NCBI RefSeq assembly: GCF_000276665.1
Contig: NW_004955427.1
Location: 2,632,509-2,696,508, forward strand
Length of the DNA: 64,000 bases
Direction of reading: 5' to 3'
Source of the DNA: Chinchilla lanigera
Lineage: Eukaryota; Chordata; Mammalia; Rodentia; Chinchillidae
Below the pieces are notes generated by a model. It was not told the DNA's origin. It saw only the letters and a list, made by a program, of their open reading frames with translations, and ran no database searches. Positions 44,331 to 55,489 of the stretch are shown in pieces. The translations under genes were made by a program, and so were the position numbers. Numbering within the stretch: the stretch's first letter is position 1; each line of letters begins with the position of its first letter.

Positions 44331-45756
44331 GGAAAATGGCCAATACAGATCCTGTACCAGAACTGTTGTCACTGCTGCCACCACAGCTGATTACATAGTT
44401 CAGAAGGCTTTGGAACTGGTTTTCAGAAGGAGTTGGGAATGTTTAGAGATGCTGGATAGAGAATCCTCAGAATGCTGTCAGTAGAGAAAGCAGAGACTGA
44501 CAGAAGATTCTGGCTGGAATTCCAAAGAAGACCAGAATGCTCATAAGAAAGCAGACAGTAAAGGCCAGGCTCAGGAAGTTTCTGCTGGGAAGAAGGACTC
44601 CATTGGCAGTTGGACTAGGGACCATTTGATGTACGTTGGCAGAAAATTTGTCTTCATTTTGCCTATGTCCTATGACATTTCAGGTCATTGAAATTAAGGC
44701 TGGTGGATTAATTAATCCGATGAAGGACATTTCAAAGCAGGCCAATGTTCAGGCTGTGATATGGGTACTGTTGTTTGCTTTTAGCCAGATCTGCAGTGAA
44801 CATCAGGAGCAAAAAGCAGATGTGAAGAGTTTATAGTTTTATCAGGAAGGCAGTGCCTGCAAAGCTGGAGCCATTGGCAGTGTGGTTGCTGAAAAGGTTA
44901 ACATTAAAAAGAAGCCAAGTTCTGGCATCAGGACAATAAGACTAATGGCTTGAAGTCATCTCAGGGATCAGCAAGAAACCACCCATCACACCTTGGGTTG
45001 TGCAAAGCTCTCTCATTTGAGAAGAAAGTTCCAGGGCTCCCTGCTCAAGAAGGGCTGTCTGGAGGACTGCTTCCTTGGGATTTCTTTCATAGCACTCTGC
45101 CATCCCGGCACTCAGAGGTCCAGTGGCCATGATCCAGGAGTGCCAGGTTACTGTTTGAGATGGAGGCTGACCTTGGCATCATCCATGTGGTGCTTGTTTT
45201 ACTGACAAGAAAAATGCAAGAATTATGAAGCCAGGATGACTACCACCTAGATTTCAGGAGAAGGCCTTGGAGGCCAAGCAGTGTGCCCCTGAGAGGGCGG
45301 TGTGTGAAGCTGTGAGTGTGAAGCCAAAAGTGCAGTGGACTCTACAAAGTTAGAGATGCCAGAAATGTGGTTCATCTGCTGAGGAGAGCTACAGGCAGTA
45401 AACAGAAGCAGCCTAAGAGTGAGGCCACTTGGCTACAACCAGCAAGGCCACACTGGTACAGCCATCAATCTTGTAGGAGTTCACATCTCACCACCACTTG
45501 CTGCAGGTGCTGGACATGGAACTACAGGATTTGGTGCATGAGTTTCAGTCTTGTTTTGGTCTCATTCTTTTCTATCCCCCTAACACTCCCTTGTAAAATG
45601 GGAATGTTTACCCTGTGCTACTTTATGTGGAAATAGTTATTAATATTTTTTTAACACAGGCTCTCAGCTAAGAGTTTGCCTTGGGTCTCAGAAGAGACTT
45701 TGGACTTGGACTTTTTAGCAATGCTGGAATTGTTAAGAATTTTGTGATTCTTAGAG

Positions 45757-45959
45757 CTTAGCTGTGAGACTAGAATTTTTCATTCATTAAGTAAGCACAT
45801 ATTCACACACCTGTTAGAATGCCATAGATCTATGGAGGAGACAAACAACAATGGAATCCTAGACACCACGGAACCATGTCTTCCACGTCTCAGTCCTTAG
45901 CCTACAGTGGCTTCTGTGGCCATCAGCATGTAAGCTGATTAACCCCAAACCATTGCATC
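45757..45959 (+). repeat. about 205-bp direct repeat, copy 1
   Basis: Begins CTTAGCTGTGAGACTAGAAT and ends CCAAACCATTGCAT. More than 90% identical by eye to 47531-47739. It sits between the internal 3' end and the 3' LTR of the MaLR-like element. Confidence 0.95.
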
Positions 45960-46017
45960 TTCCATAGTGAGCTGGGCATTAGTCTTTTGGTGGCCAGAAA
46001 GGAATGTCACAGTGCAA

Positions 46018-46400
46018 ATCTAAAGTAGCATCCTCCAAAGGTTTCCTGTGTTTGGCAGGTGATTGGACTGTGGGATTGTGCTATGCTCTATAATGGATTC
46101 AACCATTGATGTGTTCGTACGACCATGTTCTTAGACGCTAGGCCCTAGCTGGAAATAGGTCACTGGTGTGTGACCTAGGTGTGTGTGCTCTTGGCTTTGG
46201 TGCCTCTCTTTGCTTCCCACAGACCATGGGATGAATAACTATCTTTTCTCAAAATCTCCCACAATGCACTTCTGCCTTAGAGTCAGCAGACTATGGAGTA
46301 ATCCTCTAAAAGCCCGAGCCAAAATAAACCTCTCCTCCTTTGAGTTGTAGGTGTCAAGTATTTCATCCCTGTAATGGGGAAGTGCACAACACAGCTATTA
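46018..46400 (+). mobile_element. 3' LTR of the two-LTR element
   Basis: Parallels the 5' LTR: GTGATTGGACTGTGGGATTG, ATGGATTCAACCATTGATGT, AATAGGTCACTGGTGTGTGA, AGAGTCAGCAGACTATGGAG, AAAATAAACCTCTCCTCCTT and GTAGGTGTCAAGTATTTCAT. Confidence 0.75.
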
Positions 46401-46744
46401 TTAATCACTGATTGCATCACAGGAGTTATCGATATATAAAACAGTCCACTATATGAAACAATGTATTCCTTTAGCTTTTATGACAAATATACTAAAAAAA
46501 CTTTCTGTATGAGTTCTCATTTTAAAATATTCAATTTTTCCAAGTTATTCATATCTGAATTCTCATATTAATTTAATAATATTAATCACACAAAGCAAAA
46601 CTTTTTAAAGGCAAAAGTCAAGTTCAACAAAATGTTTTAACAGTAAAAGTCAATATAATGTAGCAAGACAATCCTAGAAGCAATATGTATTATATCAGTG
46701 AAAATAATTTGTACTAAAACTAAAATCTGAGGTGACCTTGGACC

Positions 46745-46950
46745 AAAATTGACTCTGTCATTACTAATTTGATCTTGAATATATCACTTAGGCAAGTCAC
46801 ACCTCAGTTTTTACGGAGTCAATATATGGTAGGAGAGGCTATATATCTGCAGCATCGGTGAATACATGCACAGCCTCTGTACTTTTGGCTCAATTTTGCT
46901 GTGAACTTTCAAATGTTCTCAAAAAGTAGTTTATTTTATAAAAATAAATA
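46745..46950 (+). mobile_element. possible MIR and L1 3'-UTR scraps
   Basis: TTAGGCAAGTCACACCTCAG resembles the MIR core (46745-46815). CTCTGTACTTTTGGCTCAAT, then TTTTGCTGTGAACTTTCAAA, resembles an old L1 3' UTR (46835-46950). Both weak. Confidence 0.45.
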
Positions 46951-47530
46951 CAACACACAAAAGGGGATATGAAAAATTCTTACTCAGCCTCTTCTGAGAT
47001 AAATATAATAAGTTACAAAAATATATTCAACAAAATAACGTCTACTGCAGGCTATGTTTCTAGCTGCTCCAACTAATTCAAGGACTAAGGGACGGAGAGA
47101 AGAGAAACAGAGGATTTGTCCACCTAGTATTAAAATATTTTTATTTCACCATTATCCAAACCTGTGTCATCAACAGATAAGCCTTCTAATAAAAATATTA
47201 AATGGAATACAGAGAAGGCAATAACAACCTTATCCTGGATTAAGCACTTCATTTTGTTAAACAACTGCAGACATCTTTTCAAATAAGCATGACAGGAGTT
47301 GTCCCACTCTGGCAGCTGTTTTCGGAACGGTACAACTACCTACAATCTGGGTTATTGAAAAATTTCAAACCTGCTATATTAAAGTTTATGAAGACTAAAT
47401 TAAAGATTTGAAGAAACTTGATTGCTTTATAACAGGCAGGAAAACTCCTATTTGCACTTGGTGAGTCATGCACCATTTTCTTTTTCAGAAATACAATCTC
47501 TCCTGTATTGTTTCAGAATTCCTAAAAGAC
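46951..47530. other. non-repetitive stretch
   Basis: Nothing recognised. Confidence 0.35.
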
Positions 47531-47739
47531 CTTAGCTGTGAGACTAGAATTTTTCATTCATTAAGTAAGCACATATTCACACACTGACACACCTGTTAGA
47601 ATGCCATGGATCTATGCAGGAGACAAACAATAATGGAATCCTAGACCCCACGGAACCATCTCTTCCACGTCTCAGTCCTTAGCCTACAGGGGCTTCTGTG
47701 GCCATCAGCATGTAAGCGGATTATCCCCAAACCATGCAT
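47531..47739 (+). repeat. about 205-bp direct repeat, copy 2
   Basis: Near-identical to 45757-45959, with an extra 8 bases in the ACACACTGACACACC part and a handful of substitutions. It lies outside the MaLR element, in otherwise non-repetitive DNA. Confidence 0.95.
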
Positions 47740-48481
47740 AAAAGTCAATGCACAACTTAGAGACTGGGAAACAAATATTCAAAGTCCAGCCTCGAGGACA
47801 TGAGAAAACTGAGCAGCTGTCTTAGCAGTGAGAACTAAAGACTGAGGGAATAGGACCGTGACCCTCGTAGATGACATACTTAGCCCAGTAGATGGTTGCT
47901 TAAAGTGAATCCTTATTAATATGTGCAATCCAAAATAGACTAGTGCTCTGAACATTTTAGCTAAAACATATAAACATACATTTATTTACAAATTTTCAGT
48001 ATAGAACAAGTTTTCATAGTACCACAATCAATTTTCCAGTTAGTCTCACGGCAGGAAGGAATACAAAGTCCTCTGTCGGCAGTTTGAGTACAAGTACTTT
48101 CTAATGTGACCCCTCCACTGATCTCATGTCATATTTGTACCTCACAAGAACACCCATCATAGTGTCATATTTTTATCACCTTAATTCTCACAGAAATAAC
48201 TCTCATTCGACCTTTTATTTCACTGACTTTATAACACTGACTTTGACTATAAAATTGTAATAAACATACCCTATATTTATGATAAAACCACACTTAAAGT
48301 AAGCAGATTTTGAAATAAACAGTTCAACTGGTGGGAGAAAAGTAGGCAGTTATGCTAGAAAGTCTCCAACAGCTGTACTTTGGGTTTCATGCACAATGAG
48401 GATTGGAAACAGGCTCTAAAAGGGAAAGAAACTCTGCAAGTCCAGAAAGCTAACAGATGAAGGTTAACTAAGAGTCTTTCT
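47740..48481. other. non-repetitive stretch
   Basis: Nothing recognised. Confidence 0.35.
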
Positions 48482-48630
48482 AGCTGGGCATGGTGGCACA
48501 CACCCATAATCCCAGCACCTGAGAGGCTGAGACAGGAGGATCACTTCAAGTTCAAGACCAGCCTCGGCAACACAGTGAGTTCATAGCGCATCCTGAACTA
48601 CGTAGTGAGACCTTGTCTCACAAAAAGGAA
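48482..48630 (+). mobile_element. B1-like SINE
   Basis: AGCTGGGCATGGTGGCACAC, CATAATCCCAGCACCTGAGA, GGCTGAGACAGGAGGATCAC, TTCAAGACCAGCCTCGGCAA, then a second GTGAGTTCATAGC...CTGAACTACGTAGTGAGACC block and TTGTCTCACAAAAA. The duplicated GTGAG segment is the internal duplication seen in rodent B1. Confidence 0.93.
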
Positions 48631-49105
48631 TCTTTAAAATAAAAAAGAATCTTTCTATCAAACTCGTTAGGTGATTAGACTATGCCTGGGAGAGAAACAG
48701 CCCTAATTAACACCTTCCTTAAACAGAGTCACAAATCCACATAGCTTGAATACTTCCAAAATTGTCTCATTTCACTGTGTCTCTGGTGGAGGATGTTGGA
48801 GCTGTCTATGAGCACTCTGGGGATATTTTCACCCATTTTTTATTTTCTAAGAATTATGGCTTATAGCTAAATGTCCGGCCACAGCCTCATTCACTCAGAG
48901 GTGGTGCTTCCTGGAGGTGGCTGGGTCATGGTGTGTGATACTCACAGTGGGTTTGTCTGCTGATGAGTTTATACAGTTCAGTGTGATGCTGGGAGGTGCC
49001 TGGTCAGAACAGACCAGTCACCAGGGGCTTGACCCGGAAGGGTAGGCCACATTTCCCCCAAAATAAGACCTACCAAGAAAATAAGCCCCCGCATGATTTT
49101 TCAGG

Positions 49106-49675
49106 GTGTTTGTTATTGGGTAATAATATCCCTTTGTTATTGTGGGCTGATCAGGTCTGCAATCTCCCAAATGAGTGTACAGTGAAGGCTAAATAAAAAG
49201 AGGCAAATGGAATGATTTCAGGGCTCCATGAGGATCAGAGCCCTCTCACAGGATTCAAGATTCTCTCAGGGCTAAGACCAAGACCTTCTCTAGGTTGCCC
49301 CTATTTATTTGGTTATCAGAAGAAGGGAGGGGAGTACTCAAGAAGGGCGGAAGGGCGGAATCTCTCAAGGACTTCTCCAGGTAAGGCATTAAATTAATTC
49401 ACCCAGCAGTGAGATGCCTAAGGCTACAGCCTTTATCTAGTTGAGATCGGATCCAAGTGTCCTTGGCTGTGACCTTGTCTTATCCTTTGAGGCTTTGCAG
49501 CTTCATTCACCATTACAGATTTTAGTAGGATCAGTGACTCGCAGAGGTTCACTTACTGTGAGTTCACCACCCATCTCCAGACAAGGAGCCTAGGCCTTGG
49601 ACAGACTCACAGGTAAACATGGAAAGTCAATTGATTAATTTAAGTCCTGCTCAGGGCTGCTTCATAATGGTCTCC
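49106..49675 (+). mobile_element. LTR-like insert within the DNA transposon
   Basis: Separates the CATGATTTTTCAGG block (49093-49106) from the ATAAGCTTTATCACCAAAAT block (49690), which are expected to be near neighbours in this transposon. The segment starts near TGTTTGTTATTGGGTAATAA, contains AATAAA at 49192 and a TGTGAGTTCACCACCCATCT stretch, and has an ACAGGTAAACA near 49618, giving weak TGTTT...AAACA ends. Family unknown. Confidence 0.4.
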
Positions 49676-50425
49676 ATCAGTATGTAACATAAGCTTTATC
49701 ACCAAAATAAGCCCCAGTTGAAACAGTCAGCCCGACAGATACATTTAACGTCTATTCCAACAATGACAGACATACCGAATTAAATAATGATTACTTACAT
49801 CACTACTTAAAATAAGTGATAATATAAATTATAATTAGATGTTTATAAATACTCAAGCAGGTGCCTTTGGACTAGAGGTAAATCCCTATGTAAATGGATG
49901 AACTCAAAACTTACTGCTGAAGGACCAATCAGAGCGCAGACACCATGCACAGAAAACACAAGCACTTGATAATGAACATGGTTGGTTATGCACCTTCATA
50001 ATTCAGTGTTGTGTGTTGTAACAGATGTACTTAATACACTCATGTGAAATAAAGACATGCTCGTGAGTTTGGGTGCCTGCAATTTTTTGTCACTTTTGTG
50101 TGAACCATCGTTTTTAACGACATCGTCTTTGTTACTGCTCCTGTTGGTACAGCTTCAATTAACATTGATTTAATGGAAGCCTTGTGACGCCTACTTGCCG
50201 GAGGTCATGACTTGGGTGAAGCACGCATGGGTAAGATCACTGACAGCTGTGTCGCCAAGGCACTATGATCCGGCCACGTGGACGAGGAGTACTTGTTTAA
50301 GGAGCGCTCTATTGCTGGACATGAAGTTTCCACAGGAGACGGAGTTATAAGAAATTCAGGCCAGGATTCAGGCTTTGGACAGTTATGATGATCTAGAAAA
50401 CCACATTTAAAGGAATGCAGTTTTT

Positions 50426-50478
50426 GTTCATGAATAAATGTAGATTTTTATACATGAATAAATGTAGATTGATGTACA
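50426..50478. repeat. short tandem duplication
   Basis: CATGAATAAATGTAGATT occurs twice, 25 bases apart, with TTTATA between the copies; it lies inside the DNA transposon. Confidence 0.85.
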
Positions 50479-50768
50479 TGAAACATAAGATATCCCCTGA
50501 AAATGAACCTTATTGTGTTTTCTTGGAGCAAAAAATAATATAAGACCTGGTCTTATTTCACAGGAAATGCAGTATCCCCCCCCTCCTTCCTTGATGTCTC
50601 TCCCTGCTTCCTGCCACCATGCTATGAGCTGTTTTCCCTCTGCCACACCACCCTGCCTTAGAGCCAGCCAGCTATGTACTGAAACCTCTACAAACTACGA
50701 GCCAAAATAAACCTTTCCTCCTTAGAGCTGTGAATGTTGAGTATTGGTGTCTTAGCAATGAGAGAAGT

Positions 50769-51065
50769 AACCAAGCTAGATTTTGGTACCAGAGAAGTGG
50801 GGTCATTGTTGTTACTGCCTGACCATGTGGTTCAGAAGCCTCTGGAACTGGTTCATAGGAGGAGTCTGGCAAGGTTTGGAGACGCTGGCTGGAGAAGCAG
50901 CCGTAGAATGCTGTAAGCCAAGCTTGATGGGACATTCTGGACAGAGCTCAGAAGACCAAAATGCTGATAAAAAAGCAGATGGAAAAGACTGAAAATTTTT
51001 TCCCAGATTACCCTGCAAGTGTTTATTACTGGGAAATTCCAGAAAACTCTGAAGTTATGAAACAA
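50769..51065 (+). mobile_element. MaLR-like internal region fragment
   Basis: Directly follows the LTR: GATTTTGGTACCAGAGAAGT, GGGGTCATTGTTG, TGGTTCAGAAGCCTCTGGAA, GCTGTAAGCCAAGCTTGATG, CTCAGAAGACCAAAATGCTG. Homologous to 18436-18780 and 44335-44560. Ends abruptly, with no 3' LTR. Confidence 0.8.
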
Positions 51066-51295
51066 ATTTAATAATTGGAATGGGAAGTGTTTATGCTAAT
51101 TAGGTGAATTCCAATAGGGGAAATAATGAGATCAGGTTGGAAGTGGACCAATTCATTCTTATCCAAGTAGAATCAATAGCATATTTTCTTGCCAAGAGAA
51201 GCTTGTTTAAATATCAGAGCACTCTGAAAGCACATTAATTAATCAGTTTTAAAAAGTCTTATATTGAGAAAATCAGACTCTCTACCTTAATGTGT

Positions 51296-51366
51296 GTGCA
51301 TCTGTACATGTGTGTATATATGCATGCATGCATATATGTATATATATATGTATATATGTGTATATT
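51296..51366. repeat. (TATG/TGCA)n-rich simple repeat
   Basis: TGTGTATATATGCATGCATG then TATATGTATATATATATGTA; alternating purine-pyrimidine. Confidence 0.9.
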
Positions 51367-51566
51367 TAGGTTTTTTAATCTGGTATATAGAGATCTAAGA
51401 GACAGAACAGCTTGACTTTACAAGGTACCTAAATGTACATGACAGAAGGTAAAAGTTTTACTATGTTCTGAATAATTTGAGAAATGTTAATGATTGGGGG
51501 ACATAGGCCCTGAGTAAGTCTCCAGCAAAAATATTTTAAGAGATGACTCAAAAAAAAAAGAATAAA

Positions 51567-51640
51567 TATGGATTCAAGTTCAACACTTGCGTACCATGTG
51601 CAAACCCTGGGTTCAATCTCTGACATCCCAAAAAAAACGT
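51567..51640 (+). mobile_element. possible old ID-like SINE remnant
   Basis: CACTTGCGTACCATGTGCAA, ACCCTGGGTTCAATCTCTGA, then CATCCCAAAAAAAACG. B box and tail recognisable; 5' half lost. Confidence 0.5.
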
Positions 51641-51769
51641 AAATATAGTTGAGATGAGAAAATAATGAGGTTGTACTGAAAATAGTAAAGAGGTGACCTC
51701 AATGAAAACTGTAAAGAACAGATGTCTAAAAACTGAGAAAATAACAGAATCAACTTTTGTATGACTTTG

Positions 51770-51880
51770 TTTTTGTTTTTTGTTTTTTTTTTTTTGGTTT
51801 TTCTCCGGTGCCGGGAACCGAACTCACGACCTCGCGCTTGCCAGGCAGGCGCTTTGCCGCTGAGCTAAATCCCCAGCCCC
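51770..51880 (-). mobile_element. young ID-like SINE with perfect target-site duplication
   Basis: Reverse complement of the 25390 and 38277 copies: T-rich tail, TTTTTCTCCGGTGCCGGGAA, CCGAACTCACGACCTCGCGC, TTGCCAGGCAGGCGCTTTGC, CGCTGAGCTAAATCCCCAGC. The duplication TTTGTATGACTTTG is at 51756-51769 and 51881-51894. Confidence 0.97.
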
Positions 51881-52261
51881 TTTGTATGACTTTGGAAATT
51901 AACATATGCCTGGTAGCAAACTAGGGAGCATTTATTCAAGAAAAGAAGCTGAATCTCAGTAATTGAGTTTCATGGCATTTTAACTTGCCTTCTTCCCACT
52001 CACCTTCTCTAGCTCAGTAGTAGATTTGAAAAACAATAACCCCCAATCACAGGGAAAAGCAGAAGCCCAGAAGCCCCTGGGTGGGGCTCTGCATTCTCAG
52101 AGAACTGCAGACATTTCACCTGTCTAGGGAGTCCCCAGTACACTCTCCTCACAAACATGCCTTTATTTGACCTGACTTAGATCCTGTATAGGGTAACAAC
52201 TAGATTTCCAGCAAAATAATGAAGTTGGACAAATATCACATACAATATACAAGAACTGAGA

Positions 52262-52345
52262 AGTGGCTGAGGAAGTAGCTTAGGGGTACAGAATGTGCTT
52301 AGCATGAGTCAGGCTCTGCATTTGATTCAAAGCACCAAAAATAAA
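52262..52345 (+). mobile_element. old ID/tRNA-derived SINE
   Basis: GTGGCTGAGGAAGTAGCTTA, GGGGTACAGAATGTGCTTAG, CATGAGTCAGGCTCTGCATT, TGATTCAAAGCACC, then an A-rich tail. Clearly of the tRNA-Ala SINE type but far more diverged than the young copies. Confidence 0.7.
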
Positions 52346-52359
52346 ATTAAAAAATAAGG

Positions 52360-53230
52360 TGAATTAAAGACCTAAAAATAGTAAATAAAACATAAAACTC
52401 TTAGATAAAACCATAAATATAATTCTCATGACTTTGGACTAGACAAAAGAACAACATAAAGGAACAAATACAAATTCATCAAAACTTAAAACATTTATGC
52501 TTTAAGGGGTAATAAAAAAGTGAAAACTTATCAAAAGGTTGTAAATCATACATCTGATAAAGATCTACTATCCACAATATTACAGTACTCTTATCAATGA
52601 GAGCACAATCCATGAAAAGATGGGCAAAAAAATCAGAACAGACATTTCTCCAATACACACAGAAAGAGGCGCTCAATGTCATTACGTCACTAGGGAAATG
52701 CAAAGAAACTACTGTGCAATATCCTGTCAGTTACTGAGATGGTCAGAATCAAAAGAAAACAACGAATGTTGACCAGAATGTGAAGAAATTGGAATCTGTG
52801 TCCACTGTTGGAGGAAATGTCAAGTGATGCAGCTACTTCAGAAAAGCATCAGACGGTTCCTCAGAAGGTTGGGCATAGAATTTCCACACACTTGAGTCAC
52901 ATTCTTAGGTACAAGTTCAAGAGAAACCAAAATGTATATCCATACCAAAATGCATGCACAAATGTTAATAGCAGTATTATCCAGAATAGCCAAAAAGTAA
53001 ATTAGCATAAATATCCATCCACTGAGAAACAAAATGTGGTAATATAATGGATTATTACCCACAACAGGAATGAAATAGTGTCTCTCACTAAAATATGGAT
53101 ATACACATTACAATGTAGATGAATACATAGGGCTAAAGAATCTAGAAATAAGTAATATATGTTTCCATGTATGTAAAATGTGTAGAAATAAGTGAACCCA
53201 AAAGAAGAGTGTAAAGTAGTAGTAACCAGG
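52360..53230 (+). mobile_element. old L1 late ORF2 / 3'-UTR fragment
   Basis: Sense landmarks: GACATTTCTCCAATACACAC, ACTAGGGAAATGCAAAGAAA, TGTTGACCAGAATGTGAAGA, CCACTGTTGGAGGAAATGTC, AATGTTAATAGCAGTATTAT, CCAGAATAGCCAAAAAGTAA. Coding capacity lost. Confidence 0.82.
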
Positions 53231-55489
53231 GCCTCAGCTTATGGAGAAGTGAGGAAGATTATTTTTATTGAGGAAAAGTCATAATGAAAATATTCTGGAG
53301 TAAGTAGTGATGCCTTTGTGATGTACTAAGTGTCTGAACTGTGTATTTTAAAGGGATAAATTTTATATGGGAATTATATGTCTTGAAAAGAATCACAAAG
53401 TTCTCTTCCTCAAAAAAGTCCGGCAAAAGTGTAGTATTAGATAAGACATTCAAGAGAACAAAGAACGTGTCCCCTCAGAATCTGGAGATAACAGCACAGA
53501 GCCTGAGCAGGATGAAATTTAATAGAGACACAGATATGGACAATAACATGAAGTAATGTAGGTCACATATATTAGCTTTCATTTTCTAGAGATAATCAAA
53601 CAGCAACCCGGAACGTGGCTGCAGAAAGTGAGTGTGGGAAAACTGCGGTAAAGGTAGAGGAGAAGGTAGGGACACATTCTCATTTCACAGAGAGGAGACT
53701 AAGAAATAACATCAATCGTTGAAGGACAAAAACTAGATACTTATATTGATTAAAGTAACAAAAGCAAGCAAAATAACTAAAACTACAAATATAAATATCA
53801 AAACACAGGAAGAGGAAGAAGAAACAATCTAAAAACTTGTTGAAATCAACACATAGTGTCTAAGATTCATGGAGCAGTGCACACAATGTAAGCCCATTGC
53901 CTACAGGCTCTACTATAACCACTGGAATAGAAAATCTCTTAAAATATATTTTCTATGAGTAGACATGCAGCTGAGGCAGGAAAAGTAGGAAACCACTGAT
54001 TTTTAGAAGCATCTCTCTACTGACCTGATGCCGTGCACCAGGTCATTGATTTTAAAATAGTTAATGGGATTTTTATACCTTATTGAATTGGTCACAAAGG
54101 GGAAAAAATGAAAGCTGACCTTGTTTCAACCCAAATGATTGGGAAATGATCTCAGTAGAATCAGACGATTGAAAAGGGAAACTAATAATTTACTTCTGGG
54201 AAGAGATGTGGGTACTGGAAGATGCAGGTGGAATAAAACAGATGGCTAGATGAGAATCTGGGGAAAAGACAGTCTGGGCTAAAATAGGAACATGACAGGC
54301 ATAGGCGCTGGATGAATTGATACCAACAAATCTGGAGAAAACAGAAAAGAAAGAAAAAGATTGGAAATATCCAAGGCAGTTGAACTTAGAGAACCTGTGA
54401 TGAAAGCATAAAAGGACAGAGAAACAGCATAATATAAAGGGATCCAGGAAATGACACTGCACTCAAAAATTATAAACACTGACCCTGTCATTCATAATAA
54501 AAAGATAGAAAGTATGAAGATAGGAAAGTAGTATCAAATGCCCTGTGCTCCACAATAGGTACACTCCCTGTGGCATTCACAGGCAATATACTTAAAATAG
54601 CCTCATAAAAGTAGAAAGCTGAACCCTGATTTTCCAGATTATTTATACCAACCCACTCCTAGCAGAGTAGAAAAAAGCACTGCCAGTTATAATTTTAAAT
54701 TCACAGTTCATATAAAACATGTTCTGCCAACTCTGTTCTAAAACTTATTTATCCATTATTCCAAAACCATATCATTTGGGACAAAAAAAATACATGCAAT
54801 CATAAGAAGATTAAAGCCAATATTTCTTCAAAGCTAGTGATATAATCTTGAAGAATTACATCAGACAACATTGATATGCAAATCACATAAATATATTCAC
54901 AATTTGCTTATTTTCATATGCAATTTTGCACAGCCTTCATTCATGTTGTATCTTCAGGGAGAAGGCATGCAGTCACGAGTGTCATGGAATTAGTATTAAA
55001 AGAATGCTTAGTAGAGGAAAGACCTCAAATCATAGTTTGATGAGCTCAGTGGGCCTATGCATAAATTATGCACACCCGGGGATTTGGTTCTCAGTGGTAG
55101 TATCAGACTCTGCAGCTATCCCACAGCCTAGGCTGCACTGCTCAAAGCTAGCCATGCACACTCCTCTCCAGCAGCCACCCTCCCATGCCTTTCCCTAAGG
55201 GCCACACAGATGCACTGCTTCCTGCTGTGTCACCATTTCTTTACGTGCAATGTCCTCCCCAAACCATCCAGTGTGCTTCTGCTCCACCACTCTAGCCAGG
55301 CGATTCTGGCTATTCTGAATGAGGACCCTAATGTTTCTAAAACCAAGACACGCTTTTTCATGCTCTTCCTCTTTCACGTAGTGAGCTACACTCCACACTT
55401 TGAATCAGCCCCTCCTTGTTGAAGCACTTTCTTTCTCACGTTTTCAAGATACAGCCTTCTTTCTGTCTCCCTTACATTCTCATCTACCA
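53231..55489. other. long non-repetitive stretch
   Basis: About 2.2 kb without recognised transposon or exon. Short frames (for example 54190-54491, minus) have no family features. The right end (about 55200-55400) could be distal L2. Confidence 0.35.

Larger units (their letters stand above)
43970..46400 (+). mobile_element. two-LTR MaLR-like retrotransposon
   Basis: 5' LTR, about 1.4 kb internal region, an inserted segment, then 3' LTR, all in sense. The internal region starts like 50769 (GTTCAGAAGGCTTTGGAACT) and ends like MaLR internal sequences (GGAACTACAGGATTTGGTGC, GTTTCAGTCTTGTTTTGGTC, GAAGAGACTTTGGACTTGGA, AATGCTGGAATTGTTAAGAA). These elements lack functional coding genes and depend on ERVL-type helpers. 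The LTRs are well diverged from each other, so the insertion is not young. Confidence 0.8.
49045..50572. mobile_element. TIR DNA transposon inside the LTR, possibly pogo-like
   Basis: The ends are inverted repeats of about 24 bases: CCACATTTCCCCCAAAATAA-GACC at 49047 and GGTCTTATTTCACAGGAAAT-GCAG ending at 50572. TA dinucleotides lie outside both ends (49043-49044 and 50573-50574), as for Tc1/mariner/pogo insertions. Further internal landmarks are AAAATAAGCCC repeats near both ends. A short reading around 50207-50300 (MTWVKHAW, then, in another frame, KITDSCVAKAL) recalls the pogo-type W-x-x-AW...V-x-x-(A/S)F region, but this is tentative. The class is inferred; the TIRs and the interruption of the LTR are directly visible. 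Confidence 0.7.
48860..50768 (+). mobile_element. MaLR-like 5' LTR, split by a DNA transposon
   Basis: Left half (48860-49044): GGTGGCTGGGTCATGGTGTG, GCTGATGAGTTTATACAGTT, AGTCACCAGGGGCTTGACCC. Right half (50573-50768): CTCCCTGCTTCCTGCCACCA, AGAGCCAGCCAGCTATGTAC, AAAATAAACCTTTCCTCCTT, GAATGTTGAGTATTGGTGTC. Joined, they give the normal order of this LTR family (compare 43970-44330). The interruption at 49045-50572 falls between the GGTCACCGG- and CTTTCTGC-type blocks. Confidence 0.8.
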
